Positions 1 through 7,989 of a stretch of DNA of 20,534 nucleotides are shown here, piece after piece (within the stretch, counting starts at the first letter, position 1; each line of letters starts with the position of its first letter). This DNA comes from a virus, in the IMG/VR virus record IMGVR_UViG_3300042691_022575, positions 1 to 20,534 of that record, one strand, 5' to 3'. Position numbers and translations under genes: made by a program. A model generated the notes under the pieces. It ran no database searches and was not told the origin of the DNA. It saw only the letters and a program-made list of their open reading frames with translations.

Positions 1-2
1 AT

Positions 3-2519
3 AAAAATAATGAGGGAATTATAAAAAATAATTATATAAATAATCAACCAAATATTATTTCTATATCTTCACAAGATAAAAACATTTTTAATGATGGAAA
101 AATATCTTACACAACTAGATATATACAAAGATCATATGGAAGCATAAGACAATCCAGCATGGTTGATCAAGAAAAAACATGGATATATAAACCAGCACTA
201 CTTTGGGAAGTTTCTGGAACTGAAAATACAAAAGCAAAAAATGAAGTTGCATCAAAACAAGGAAATTATGTTTTAGGTGCTATGCCACTTAACTCAGATT
301 TATCTTCAGCGGTACCAGCGGTATCTGGCAATATATTAGTAAATAATATTATAGATATTGGAGAAAACGTATACTGGCTTACTAGGTATCAAGGCTATCT
401 ATATGCTAATGGAGAAGTTATAAGATTTGACGCAGCTCAATTTAATATAACTGGTATTGGAAATGTATGGATTTCAAATAATCAAGAATATCAAAAATAT
501 TTTGCAGAAATTCCGTTTAATGGAAAAATATATCCTACAGGACTTTTAAGAATTTTTGCAACACCGTATTATGAAACAATTAATGGAATTACAAGAATGC
601 AAAATGGTGCGGTTTTAGAACATGGTCGTGGTCAATTTGGTACACCAGTTACATACCATAGTTCAGGTCTGAATGAATATTGGTCTAATAATGATAATGT
701 TCGTGGAATAGATATGAAAACAGAATATTTGTTTACAACTAAGCTAGATTCAGATATACAACTTCCACCAACAGTAATAGGTCCTGCTGGAGGAAATAAA
801 GCAAAAGCTAGGCAAACATCAGTTAATGGAATTATAAAAAATTTTATGTCATCAAATTACTTGACTGAAACACAAGTAAATTCTTTGAAAACAACACAAG
901 CTGGAACAATACAGTCTTCAGCATTAGTTATGAATGGACCAACATTTGAAACTACAGAGGTACCACTTAACTTTGTTTCCTATATTTATAAAAATTTAGC
1001 TCCGTCTGAAGAAGTAACAACACAATCACCAATTCAGTCATATCCAGTTCCAGTATCTAATAAATATAAACATTTTGGCACTAGAATGAGAATTGTTGGT
1101 AAAATAGAAAATAATACAACAAGAGTACAAACTCCAGCTAATGCTACGCCATACTATCAAATTCAAGGAAATCAACCAAATCAAAATATAACCATTTCTG
1201 GAGGTTCTGGAGGAATTGCTGTTTTATTAAACTCATCAACAAATGTAGGATATTATTTTGAAATAATTGCTTTAACTGAAGATAATATAGAGTCATATTT
1301 AAGAACAAACCCTCAAGGTGAATCAGAATTTTCTGTAAACAACGTTGTATTTTATAAAGTTAAAAAAGAAACTTCTTCAGATAAAGCTATACCAATTAAG
1401 CTTTGGGGAGGGCTTTCAAAGATTCTTGTTGATGATGGAAGATTTACTGGACAATATAGAATGGCTGGAGAAGATAATCCTACCGTATATGATTTATCTG
1501 TTGAGTATCAAGATATTGGAAATATTAGAAGATTTTATCTTTATATAAATAATAAACTTATTAAAATTGTTGATGATAAAGATCCGCTTCCAATTTATAA
1601 TGATGTGGCTTTATTCATACGTGGTGGATCACGATGCATGTTTGAAAATATATATGCATTATCAGAAAACTATACCCAAAATACTACCTTCCCAGTTGGT
1701 GAAACAATATCATCTGTATTTGGAGATAAACAAATAGATGCAAACGAATCATTTAGAAAATATGCTATGAGTGGTATTATCCAGGCTTCCTATCTTTCTG
1801 GAATTAGTGCTCAACAACCACCAGTATATAATATGTATTTTGAAGAGTTTGGAACCATTATGCGTGAATGTTCTTATTTTGATATCAGATATGATCGTGC
1901 TTATCCAGCACTTTATGCAAAAATATCTCCTACTTTTAATAGATTAAAAGGTTATACAGTTTCAGGATTTCAGGCAGATTCTTATGGAGCAGAATTTTTA
2001 ATATTTAATGCAACAGATAAAGCACTGGTTTTAGATGAAACAACTGGAAATTATTTAAGAATACAGGGTATAACATTTACACAAGATACTACACAAGAAT
2101 TAACAGTGGATGAATATTTTAAGAAAAAGGGTAATTTGTCAGATCCAGAAATAGTTGGTAATACAAATACAACTTCTTCTTTAGTAGAAAAACAAAGATA
2201 TGATGAAATTAAATTAAGTAGAATGATATATGGTAAAAAAGAATTTTCTTTAGATACTCCATATATTCAGACTCAAGATGATGCAGAATCGTTAATGAGT
2301 TGGATTATTAATAAAACTATGAAACCTAAAAAATCTGTTGGTGTAAATATATTTACAATACCAACATTACAGCTTGGCGACATTGTAACTATTGATTATA
2401 AAAATAATGAAGGAATAGACATGGTTGCTTCTTCATCATCAAGGTTTATTGTATATAATATAGAATATTCTAGAAATATAAATGGTCCATCAATGACTAT
2501 TTATTTGAATGAGGTATAG
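3..2519 (+). CDS. Minor tail / tail-hub protein, 5'-truncated
   Basis: The reading frame is open to the left edge (first full codon at base 3), so the ATG at 159 is an internal methionine and the true start lies outside the window. 838 residues are visible. In order they show: an N-terminal region with 'GYLYANGEVIRFDA' and 'YPTGLLRIFATPYYET', a layout I associate with siphovirus minor tail proteins; a beta-rich LamG/concanavalin-like segment at about residues 355-555 ('FGTRMRIVGKI', 'GYYFEI', 'FYLYINNKLIKIVDD', 'VALFIRGG'); and a C-terminal domain with 'LQLGDIVTIDY' and 'IYLNEV' like the closing domain of tail-hub proteins. It probably sits at the tail tip or baseplate and may bind host surface glycans through the LamG-like part. 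The tail role is inferred from these patterns and from the downstream virion genes. It is followed after one base by the next tail gene. Confidence 0.75.
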   Translation, partial: KNNEGIIKNNYINNQPNIISISSQDKNIFNDGKISYTTRYIQRSYGSIRQSSMVDQEKTWIYKPALLWEVSGTENTKAKNEVASKQGNYVLGAMPLNSDLSSAVPAVSGNILVNNIIDIGENVYWLTRYQGYLYANGEVIRFDAAQFNITGIGNVWISNNQEYQKYFAEIPFNGKIYPTGLLRIFATPYYETINGITRMQNGAVLEHGRGQFGTPVTYHSSGLNEYWSNNDNVRGIDMKTEYLFTTKLDSDIQLPPTVIGPAGGNKAKARQTSVNGIIKNFMSSNYLTETQVNSLKTTQAGTIQSSALVMNGPTFETTEVPLNFVSYIYKNLAPSEEVTTQSPIQSYPVPVSNKYKHFGTRMRIVGKIENNTTRVQTPANATPYYQIQGNQPNQNITISGGSGGIAVLLNSSTNVGYYFEIIALTEDNIESYLRTNPQGESEFSVNNVVFYKVKKETSSDKAIPIKLWGGLSKILVDDGRFTGQYRMAGEDNPTVYDLSVEYQDIGNIRRFYLYINNKLIKIVDDKDPLPIYNDVALFIRGGSRCMFENIYALSENYTQNTTFPVGETISSVFGDKQIDANESFRKYAMSGIIQASYLSGISAQQPPVYNMYFEEFGTIMRECSYFDIRYDRAYPALYAKISPTFNRLKGYTVSGFQADSYGAEFLIFNATDKALVLDETTGNYLRIQGITFTQDTTQELTVDEYFKKKGNLSDPEIVGNTNTTSSLVEKQRYDEIKLSRMIYGKKEFSLDTPYIQTQDDAESLMSWIINKTMKPKKSVGVNIFTIPTLQLGDIVTIDYKNNEGIDMVASSSSRFIVYNIEYSRNINGPSMTIYLNEV

Positions 2520-2520
2520 T

Positions 2521-3405
2521 ATGGCAACTCCAGAAGAAAATATGCAAGCAGCATTAGAAAGAGCAGAAAAATTTAGATCTGCTGGTAACCTAGAAAGAGC
2601 TGCTGTATGGGAAGCATCTGCAGATAGGTATAAAAGAATTATTGATGCAAAAGAAAGAATTGCACAAGCATCAAAAAATTTAGATACAATAAAAGAAAAT
2701 TTAAAAAAAGCACAAGATGGGTCAGACGGAGTAACTTCTGGACCAAATAAAGGATGGTATCAAATTGTTACAAGCAGACCATCAGCAGCATGCCCTGGAG
2801 GTCATGAGCGTGTTCGTATAACATACATGAATGGTGCAGAAACTAATGTAGAATCTTTAGGGTGTATTGACTCAAGTCCAGCTGGTGATAATGGTGGATC
2901 AAAAGAAAGAACTTTATCTACTCCTCCAGTAGATGTTAAGGCAACACCACCAACTCCACCACCACCACCTCCTCCACCACCACCTGTTAAAACGGCACCA
3001 ATAGATACTGTTTTATTTGAAGATTCTGGACTTCCAATAGAAATAATGACAGATTTGATATTTGAAGATATTGGCGGTCAAGAGCTTATTAGTATAGTTA
3101 GAAATGATACTATTAATGGTCAACAGCTTATATATCAGCCAATAAAGAACATTTCTTTAATTCAGCAACAATATAATCCTAACAACATTATTGCACTGCA
3201 AAGCACTTCAGATAAATATTTTAGTAATTTTTATATAAAATTAGACAATAGAGTTCCAATTGTCGGTAATGGACAAAATGGAAATAATGTATATTTTGAC
3301 TTATCATCTGGATCAATAATTATAGATACTATAAATATGGAGTCAGATGAGCAGGTAGAGGCAGAGTTTCTTATTAATGGTACAATATATGAGGCGGAAT
3401 TATAA
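2521..3405 (+). CDS. Tail-associated protein with coiled coil and polyproline hinge
   Basis: 294 residues from ATG 2521, preceded by GAGG nine bases upstream; an in-frame ATG at 2509 would overlap the previous gene and lacks this spacing. The protein has three parts: a charged alpha-helical, probably coiled-coil segment (about residues 5-67); a small domain around residues 78-116 with two cysteines ('AACPGGHERVRITYMNG', 'LGCIDSS'); and, after a hinge of ten consecutive prolines at about 146-155, a beta-rich C-terminal domain ('LIFEDIGGQELISI', 'YQPIKNISLIQQQYNPNN'). The C-terminal part looks like a structural module I have seen in predicted phage tail proteins without known function. The arrangement suggests a helical anchor, a stiff spacer and an exposed domain. 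The stop overlaps the next start (TAATG), which implies coupled translation. Virion role is inferred; no enzymatic motif is seen. Confidence 0.65.
   Translation: MATPEENMQAALERAEKFRSAGNLERAAVWEASADRYKRIIDAKERIAQASKNLDTIKENLKKAQDGSDGVTSGPNKGWYQIVTSRPSAACPGGHERVRITYMNGAETNVESLGCIDSSPAGDNGGSKERTLSTPPVDVKATPPTPPPPPPPPPPVKTAPIDTVLFEDSGLPIEIMTDLIFEDIGGQELISIVRNDTINGQQLIYQPIKNISLIQQQYNPNNIIALQSTSDKYFSNFYIKLDNRVPIVGNGQNGNNVYFDLSSGSIIIDTINMESDEQVEAEFLINGTIYEAEL
2947..2985 (+). repeat. Proline codon repeat (CCN tract)
   Basis: Thirteen consecutive codons made of two prolines, one threonine and ten prolines (CCA/CCT only). It encodes a polyproline hinge in the tail protein that contains it. The mix of CCA and CCT codons argues against a pure slippage-prone trinucleotide run. 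Confidence 0.85.
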
Positions 3406-4532
3406 TGATAACAAATAAAGGTAAATCTATTATTGGTAAATATATGCTTGGTCAAGCACCAGCATATGCTTCTTATATTGCTATAGGATGTGGAGCAAGA
3501 CCATTAGATGATTTAGAAGCATACGGTGATTATTCTACAAAAAATGTATTAGATTTTGAAATGTTAAGAGTTCCAATTTCTTCTCGTGGTTTTATAAATG
3601 AAGATGGAAATGATAAAATTGTTTTAACAGCAGAATTACCAACAGAAGAAAGATATGAAATAACAGAAGTTGGTTTATTTTCAGCAGCATCAAATTCTTT
3701 TGCGGGATCTTATGACAGTAAGACAATATTTTCATTTGTACAAACAGAAGGCTGGCAATATCATACAAGTCTTGCTGCTACTGCAATAGAAACAATATCT
3801 TCTCCATTAGATGAAAATGATGATAATGTTATTTCTACCACAAATAAAGTTTTTCAAACTAATGCTAATAATAATATTTTTTTTAAAACTCCAAGAAGCA
3901 CAAGATATGAAAGATGTAGATTTTTAAATAATGTTGTTTTAATTAGAGGCGACGATGCAGATTTATTAATAGATATAGATGGACACCTAGATCCACAGCT
4001 AGGATCAAACCACATACATTTAACTGGAACAACTGTTGATTTTTCTAAAAATGCTCCAACAGATCTATTAAAGTTAGCTTTTTCTATAGTAAGTAAAAAT
4101 GGAGACTCTACTTCTGTTCCAGACGAGATAAGAATATTGGTTGATTTTTCTGCAACAGATGAGGGATCTGGAGAATATGCTAGATTTGAAGCTATACTTG
4201 AAAATGGTACTGGTTTGGGACAATATGATTTTGAATCAAATAGATATTATGTAGTTTCCAAAGAATTACAAGAACTCTATATAAGTTCTTTATTTACTTG
4301 GAATGCTGTTACAACAATAAAAATATATGCTACCGCAGTTGTAGCTGATTCACCATCAGATGACTACTATATTGCTTTAGATGCAATTAGATTAGACAAT
4401 GTTTCTAGTGAAAACCCTATTTATGGTTTAACTGGTTATTCGGTGATAAAAAATGATAATGCTGAAACAGTTTTAAAATCTCCAAATACAAGCAATTATG
4501 TAGAATTTAGATTTGGTATAGGTGTATCATAA
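3405..4532 (+). CDS. Phage tail / fibre-attachment protein
   Basis: 375 residues. ATG 3405 overlaps the preceding stop by one base (TAATG), with GAGG ten bases upstream. The N-terminal part (about 1-125) begins 'MITNKGKSIIGKYMLGQ', continues 'YIAIGCGA' and contains 'YEITEVGLF', the phrase typical of N-terminal domains of phage tail-fibre or baseplate attachment proteins. The second half (about 170-375) is beta-rich and acidic, with a likely jelly-roll or carbohydrate-binding character ('IRILVDFSATDEG', 'YYIALDAIRLDNV'). Its ending resembles a CBM-like or LamG-like sandwich, which is only a fold impression. Likely a baseplate/fibre subunit that connects the tail tip to receptor-binding proteins. 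One-base overlaps on both sides mark it as part of a strictly coupled structural operon. Confidence 0.65.
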   Translation: MITNKGKSIIGKYMLGQAPAYASYIAIGCGARPLDDLEAYGDYSTKNVLDFEMLRVPISSRGFINEDGNDKIVLTAELPTEERYEITEVGLFSAASNSFAGSYDSKTIFSFVQTEGWQYHTSLAATAIETISSPLDENDDNVISTTNKVFQTNANNNIFFKTPRSTRYERCRFLNNVVLIRGDDADLLIDIDGHLDPQLGSNHIHLTGTTVDFSKNAPTDLLKLAFSIVSKNGDSTSVPDEIRILVDFSATDEGSGEYARFEAILENGTGLGQYDFESNRYYVVSKELQELYISSLFTWNAVTTIKIYATAVVADSPSDDYYIALDAIRLDNVSSENPIYGLTGYSVIKNDNAETVLKSPNTSNYVEFRFGIGVS

Positions 4533-5098
4533 TGGTAGATTCGGGCATTAAAAAAAGTATAATTAGTAATTCTTCTTTGCCTAATGTTGCAATAGATAGT
4601 GATGGTCCACACTATTTATTAAAATATAGAATAGTTTCAGAAGATAAAAATAGATTTTCTCATTGGTCAAATATAAATAGAGTAAATTTTCCATCTACAA
4701 GTTTAGGAAATATGCCATATACATCTTCAAGTAGAATTCATTTAAATACAATCGGATCTAGTCCAGAAACTATTTTTATTATATGGAATTTTCCACAAGA
4801 AGATGAGTTTGATTCAGATCCAGAAATTGCACAATATGAAAATTTATTTTCTTTATATCAAACTTTTGATATTTTTATAAGATGGAACGAAAATAATGCT
4901 CCAGACAATATCAATTGGACAAGCTGGAAATTTTCTGGAACTATATCAGCATATTCTTTTAGCACATTAAAACCAGATCCACTTCCAGCACCATATAACT
5001 ATACACCAAAACAAATTCAAGCTAGTATACAGATACCTTCTGAAATAAAAAGCTTTGATGATAGACTTAGCTTATTTAAAATTACACACAATATATAA
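4532..5098 (+). CDS. Small tail protein, FN3-like (putative)
   Basis: 188 residues, starting at the ATG of a TAATG overlap with the upstream tail gene. 'HYLLKYRIVSEDKNRFSHWS' (about residues 27-46) reads like the first strands of a fibronectin type III-like sandwich of the sort found on tail proteins. Further on, 'TFDIFIRWNEN' and 'WTSWKFSG' are also beta-strand-like. There are no cysteines, no signal peptide and no membrane segment. It is probably a virion decoration or fibre-base component; this rests on position between tail genes and on the strand pattern, not on a specific family match. Nine bases separate its stop from the next ATG. Confidence 0.5.
   Translation: MVDSGIKKSIISNSSLPNVAIDSDGPHYLLKYRIVSEDKNRFSHWSNINRVNFPSTSLGNMPYTSSSRIHLNTIGSSPETIFIIWNFPQEDEFDSDPEIAQYENLFSLYQTFDIFIRWNENNAPDNINWTSWKFSGTISAYSFSTLKPDPLPAPYNYTPKQIQASIQIPSEIKSFDDRLSLFKITHNI
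5055..5082 (+). promoter_or_regulatory. Possible sigma70-type promoter
   Basis: TTGATG at 5055-5060, a 16-base spacer, then TAAAAT at 5077-5082, ending 25 bases before ATG 5108. Both boxes match consensus at four or five of six positions. In DNA this AT-rich such matches occur by chance, so this is weak. The neighbouring gene does have one of the best ribosome-binding sites in the window, which would fit a separately boosted transcript. Confidence 0.25.
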
Positions 5099-5107
5099 GG
5101 AGACAAT

Positions 5108-5551
5108 ATGGCAAAAATACCATTACCAGAACGAGGACAGCCTTTAGATGTAACATACATCTATCAACTTGCTGATACTATTAATGATATAGCTACACAG
5201 GTTTCTTCTGCAACATACAACTATACAACAATAGATACCACAACTGCTGGTAAACAAAGCATTAAAACTTCAGATGCTAGAGTTATTGGTGCAATTGATG
5301 TTGTTGCAAATAATAGCGCAGTAAACGCTGGAAATGAAAAAACATTTTCAGTATCATTTGATAGTGATTTTAAATTTCCACCAATCGTGTCTGCTACACC
5401 AGTTAATTTAAGTGGTACTCCAGCAGGTCAAAATGTTACAGCAGTTGTGACATCAGTTACAACAAGCGGTGTGCGTGGCATAGTTAGATTTAATACTACA
5501 GGTGAAGTTTCTGTATCTGTTCATGTTATTGCTATTGGAGTACCAAATTAA
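5108..5551 (+). CDS. Fibre protein with H-type-lectin-like C-terminus
   Basis: 147 residues behind a strong ribosome-binding site (AAGGAG, seven bases before ATG). Residues 1-35 form a short helix ('YIYQLADTINDIATQV') like a trimerisation or attachment segment. The C-terminal part has the spacing of an H-type lectin / short tail-fibre sandwich: 'FSVSFDSDFKFPPIV' (80-94), a middle strand pair, and 'VSVHVIAIGV' at the end, matching the F..F..PP.V and W-x-AIG style motifs of that fold, although the usual tryptophan is valine here. Likely a receptor-binding or decoration protein on the tail. It is the last clear virion gene before small regulatory-type genes. Family placement is inference from the motifs. 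Confidence 0.55.
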   Translation: MAKIPLPERGQPLDVTYIYQLADTINDIATQVSSATYNYTTIDTTTAGKQSIKTSDARVIGAIDVVANNSAVNAGNEKTFSVSFDSDFKFPPIVSATPVNLSGTPAGQNVTAVVTSVTTSGVRGIVRFNTTGEVSVSVHVIAIGVPN

Positions 5552-5552
5552 A

Positions 5553-5744
5553 ATGATCAAATGTGAAAAATGTAGTAAGAGAATGTTTATTGATAGACAA
5601 TATAGTAACATAGATCATCTTGAAACTTACTGCATTTGTTGTGGTTCTAGAACATTTTATCACCCGCCATCTTCAAGCAAGGAAGGCAAATGGTTGCTAC
5701 AGGTAGAAATACTAAGAGCAAAACGTATAATAGCAGCGATGTAA
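5553..5744 (+). CDS. Zinc-ribbon microprotein
   Basis: 63 residues from ATG 5553, one base after the previous stop. Upstream in-frame codons belong to the overlapped fibre gene, so a longer reading is unlikely. Two CxxC pairs, 'CEKC' near the N-terminus and 'CICC' about 20 residues later, make a compact zinc ribbon, followed by a basic C-terminal helix. It overlaps the following gene by 55 bases. The partner is unknown: such phage proteins may bind nucleic acid or act as protein adaptors. The function is not assigned. Confidence 0.7.
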   Translation: MIKCEKCSKRMFIDRQYSNIDHLETYCICCGSRTFYHPPSSSKEGKWLLQVEILRAKRIIAAM

Positions 5745-6235
5745 TTGTTGGTAATAAACGTATTTGGTTTTTAAATAATGATTTAGTTAGACTTCATCAT
5801 AGCTCAAGATCTTCTAATATTGTAACTATTTATAATATTACACAAGGTAGATTTGAATCATGTTTAAGATCTGATTTTATTAAAAATAGAAAAAGAGCAT
5901 ATACTGTATCACAAACTGCAAAGCTTGTCAATAAGCATACTAAACATATACCAAGATTAATTAAAAAAGGAATTATCCCACCACCAATTGGAGCACAGAT
6001 TGGTGGTACAAGAGCTTGGCAAGTAAGATCTTATTATTCAGAATTGCAAGTAAAAGAGATACGTGATATACTTTCTACTATACATCGTGGAAGACCACGA
6101 AAAGATAATTTAATAACAAATAATTCTGTTCCAAATCAACAAGAGTTGACACAAAAAATGGGTGATGGTATACTGGTTTATACAAAAACACAAGATGGTA
6201 GGTTTATACCTATCTGGGGAGAGAGCATTAATTAG
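5690..6235 (+). CDS. Helix-turn-helix protein with AT-hook-like motif
   Basis: 181 residues. ATG 5690 is preceded by AAGGAAGG (5679-5686) and lies inside the end of the zinc-ribbon gene. Residues about 71-130 ('YTVSQTAKLVNKHTKHIPRL') resemble a MerR/excisionase-type winged helix, with the recognition helix around 'TKHIPRLIKKG'. A wing-like 'GGTRAWQV' follows. At 133-138 is RGRPRK, an AT-hook core that binds the minor groove of AT-rich DNA. Together these indicate a DNA-binding protein. Its place between the tail operon and the replication operon makes a transcription regulator or nucleoid-type role reasonable. The N-terminal 60 residues are beta-rich and not recognised. Confidence 0.65.
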   Translation: MVATGRNTKSKTYNSSDVIVGNKRIWFLNNDLVRLHHSSRSSNIVTIYNITQGRFESCLRSDFIKNRKRAYTVSQTAKLVNKHTKHIPRLIKKGIIPPPIGAQIGGTRAWQVRSYYSELQVKEIRDILSTIHRGRPRKDNLITNNSVPNQQELTQKMGDGILVYTKTQDGRFIPIWGESIN

Positions 6236-6241
6236 CCTATG

Positions 6242-6248
6242 AAGGAGG
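6242..6248 (+). promoter_or_regulatory. Ribosome-binding site that sets a GTG start
   Basis: AAGGAGG, a perfect Shine-Dalgarno core, lies five bases before GTG 6254 and two before GTG 6251. The in-frame ATG at 6239 would place this signal inside the coding sequence, so the GTG is preferred. Confidence 0.7.
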
Positions 6249-6253
6249 CAGTG

Positions 6254-6463
6254 GTGGAAAATAAAGAAACAAAAGTATCAGTAACGCTTGGATATACACT
6301 TAATCTAGGAAACTTTCAGTCTTTGAGAGTTGATCTTGGAGTAGTTGATCATGTACGTGATGGAGAAACTACTAATGATGCAATGAATCGTGTATATGAT
6401 TTTATTGAAGCAAAGGTTGTAGAAAAGGTTCAAGAAGCAAAAGAAGAGATTGTAGAAGAATAA
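6254..6463 (+). CDS. Small conserved-type phage protein, unknown function
   Basis: About 69 residues from GTG 6254, chosen because the full Shine-Dalgarno core sits just upstream; ATG 6239 would give five more residues. 'VSVTLGYTLNLGNFQSLRVD' is a beta hairpin followed by 'LGVVDHVRDGETTNDAMNRV' and a charged C-terminal helix ending in many glutamates. I have seen this beta-then-helix pattern in small phage proteins of Gram-positive hosts, but I know of no function. Two bases separate it from the next gene, and it leads the block that runs into the helicase, so a replication accessory role is possible but unproven. Confidence 0.6.
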   Translation: MENKETKVSVTLGYTLNLGNFQSLRVDLGVVDHVRDGETTNDAMNRVYDFIEAKVVEKVQEAKEEIVEE

Positions 6464-6464
6464 T

Positions 6465-6773
6465 ATGGCTGAACGCAAAGACCGAATGGCTTTGCTCAGT
6501 CGCTACAATAAACTTCATTTGCAGAGATATGAGCAAAAGTCTAATCTCAATCTTAATGTAGAACAATGGGCAGCAGATGCTCTTGTAGAATCTTACGGTC
6601 TTAAAGATTGTTACGATTTACTAGATTATTATTTTGATATAGCACAAAATCCTAGCTGGAATTTTTTTGCTTACAATGCACAAGAAATTATTAATGGTAA
6701 ACTAGAAGTTCAACAAGATATAAAAGAACGACAAGAACGTAGAAAATTGGCTAGGAAGTGGTTAAGTGAATAA
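6465..6773 (+). CDS. Small helical protein upstream of helicase (possible loader)
   Basis: 102 residues, ATG 6465. The sequence is largely helical and charged, with 'WAADALVESYG' and 'LLDYYFDIAQNPSWNFFAYN' forming an aromatic-rich core and an Arg/Lys-rich C-terminus ('ERQERRKLARKWLSE'). There is no ATPase motif. Its stop overlaps the GTG start of the replicative helicase by eight bases. Small basic helical proteins in exactly this position can be helicase loaders or primosome adaptors in phages. Here that is a positional guess only. Confidence 0.55.
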   Translation: MAERKDRMALLSRYNKLHLQRYEQKSNLNLNVEQWAADALVESYGLKDCYDLLDYYFDIAQNPSWNFFAYNAQEIINGKLEVQQDIKERQERRKLARKWLSE

Positions 6774-7989
6774 TACAGAAGCAAAATTAATATCAGCAGT
6801 ACTTGAAGATAAGCAACTTCACGTATTATTACAAGCCAACATTGATGGTATTTTAAGAACCCACAACGACGTATGGAATTTTATTAAACGGTATGCTGAA
6901 ACAAATGGGGTTGTACCACCACAGTCATTAGTAATAGAAAAATTTAGAGATTTTGCTCCAGTAACTGGAGTAGGTGCTACTAAACATCATCTTGAAGAGT
7001 TGCAAGCAGAATATCTTAATGATAGCCTTAAAGATATTATTCGTAACGCAGCATCTGAAGTCCAAGGTGGTCAAGGAGTAAAAGCACTAGAAGATTTGAT
7101 TACCAAAACTTCTGAGTTAAAAAAGAATACATCTACAATTAGAGATGTTGATGTAACAGATCTTGATTCTGCTATTGCATATTTTGAAAATGTAAAAAAG
7201 CAACAAGAACTTGGGAAAATTGGTATTCGCACAGGACTACCAGGGTTTGACAATTACCTTCCTTCAGGAATTATGCCAGGTCAATTGGGGATTTTCCTTG
7301 CATATCCAGGTATTGGCAAATCCTGGTTAGCTCTTTACTTTGCTGTACAAGCATGGAAACAGGGCAAAACACCAATGATTATTTCTTTGGAAATGTCTGA
7401 GACAGAAGTTCGTAATCGTGTATTTGCAATTATGGGTGAAGGTCTTTGGTCACATAGAAAGATATCAAACGGTGACATTGAATTAGATATGATGAAAAAG
7501 TGGCACCAAAATAAACTTGAAGGTAAACCGCCATTCCATATCATATCTAATGATAGTGGTGGAGAGATTACTCCGTCTGTTATTCGTGGAAAGATTGATC
7601 AATATCGTCCAGATTTTGTAATTGTAGACTACTTACAGCTCATGTCTCCTAATCAGAAGTCAGATAATGAAACTGTTAGAATGAAGAATCTCTCTCGTGA
7701 ACTTAAGTTAATGTCAATTAGTGAAGAGGTTCCAATTATTGCAATTTCTTCTGCTACTCCAGACGATGTTAAAGATATGTCAACAGTACCAACATTAGGA
7801 CAAACATCATGGTCAAGACAAATTGCATATGATGCTGACTGGGTTTTAGCACTTGGTCGTGGAGCCAATAGTGATATAATTGAATGTGCATTTAGAAAAA
7901 ATCGTAATGGATTTATGGGAGACTTTTTAATACAAGTAGATTTTGATAAAGGTTATTATAGATATAAAGATTATGAAGACAAAAACTAA
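6766..7989 (+). CDS. DnaB-type replicative DNA helicase
   Basis: 407 residues from GTG 6766, inside the end of the preceding gene. It has an N-terminal helical domain (about 1-125), a linker, then a RecA-fold motor. The Walker A motif is 'AYPGIGKSW' (179-187), followed by 'MIISLEMSETEV' with the DnaB-type glutamate, Walker B 'FVIVDYLQLM' (284-293), and later 'WSRQIAYDADWVLAL' and 'FRKNRNG', which match the H3/H4 and arginine-finger region. It should form the hexameric ring that unwinds the fork and recruits primase. The length is slightly below bacterial DnaB (about 450). The primase gene begins before its stop, so the two are made together. Confidence 0.93.
   Translation: MNNTEAKLISAVLEDKQLHVLLQANIDGILRTHNDVWNFIKRYAETNGVVPPQSLVIEKFRDFAPVTGVGATKHHLEELQAEYLNDSLKDIIRNAASEVQGGQGVKALEDLITKTSELKKNTSTIRDVDVTDLDSAIAYFENVKKQQELGKIGIRTGLPGFDNYLPSGIMPGQLGIFLAYPGIGKSWLALYFAVQAWKQGKTPMIISLEMSETEVRNRVFAIMGEGLWSHRKISNGDIELDMMKKWHQNKLEGKPPFHIISNDSGGEITPSVIRGKIDQYRPDFVIVDYLQLMSPNQKSDNETVRMKNLSRELKLMSISEEVPIIAISSATPDDVKDMSTVPTLGQTSWSRQIAYDADWVLALGRGANSDIIECAFRKNRNGFMGDFLIQVDFDKGYYRYKDYEDKN

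Noticed and set aside
159-161. ATG as the start of the first gene
   Set aside because: The frame continues open with sensible tail-protein residues to the left edge and there is no ribosome-binding site before this ATG; it is internal.
2947-2985. CCA/CCT tract as a microsatellite or array
   Set aside because: It is in frame within a tail protein and is best explained as a polyproline hinge.
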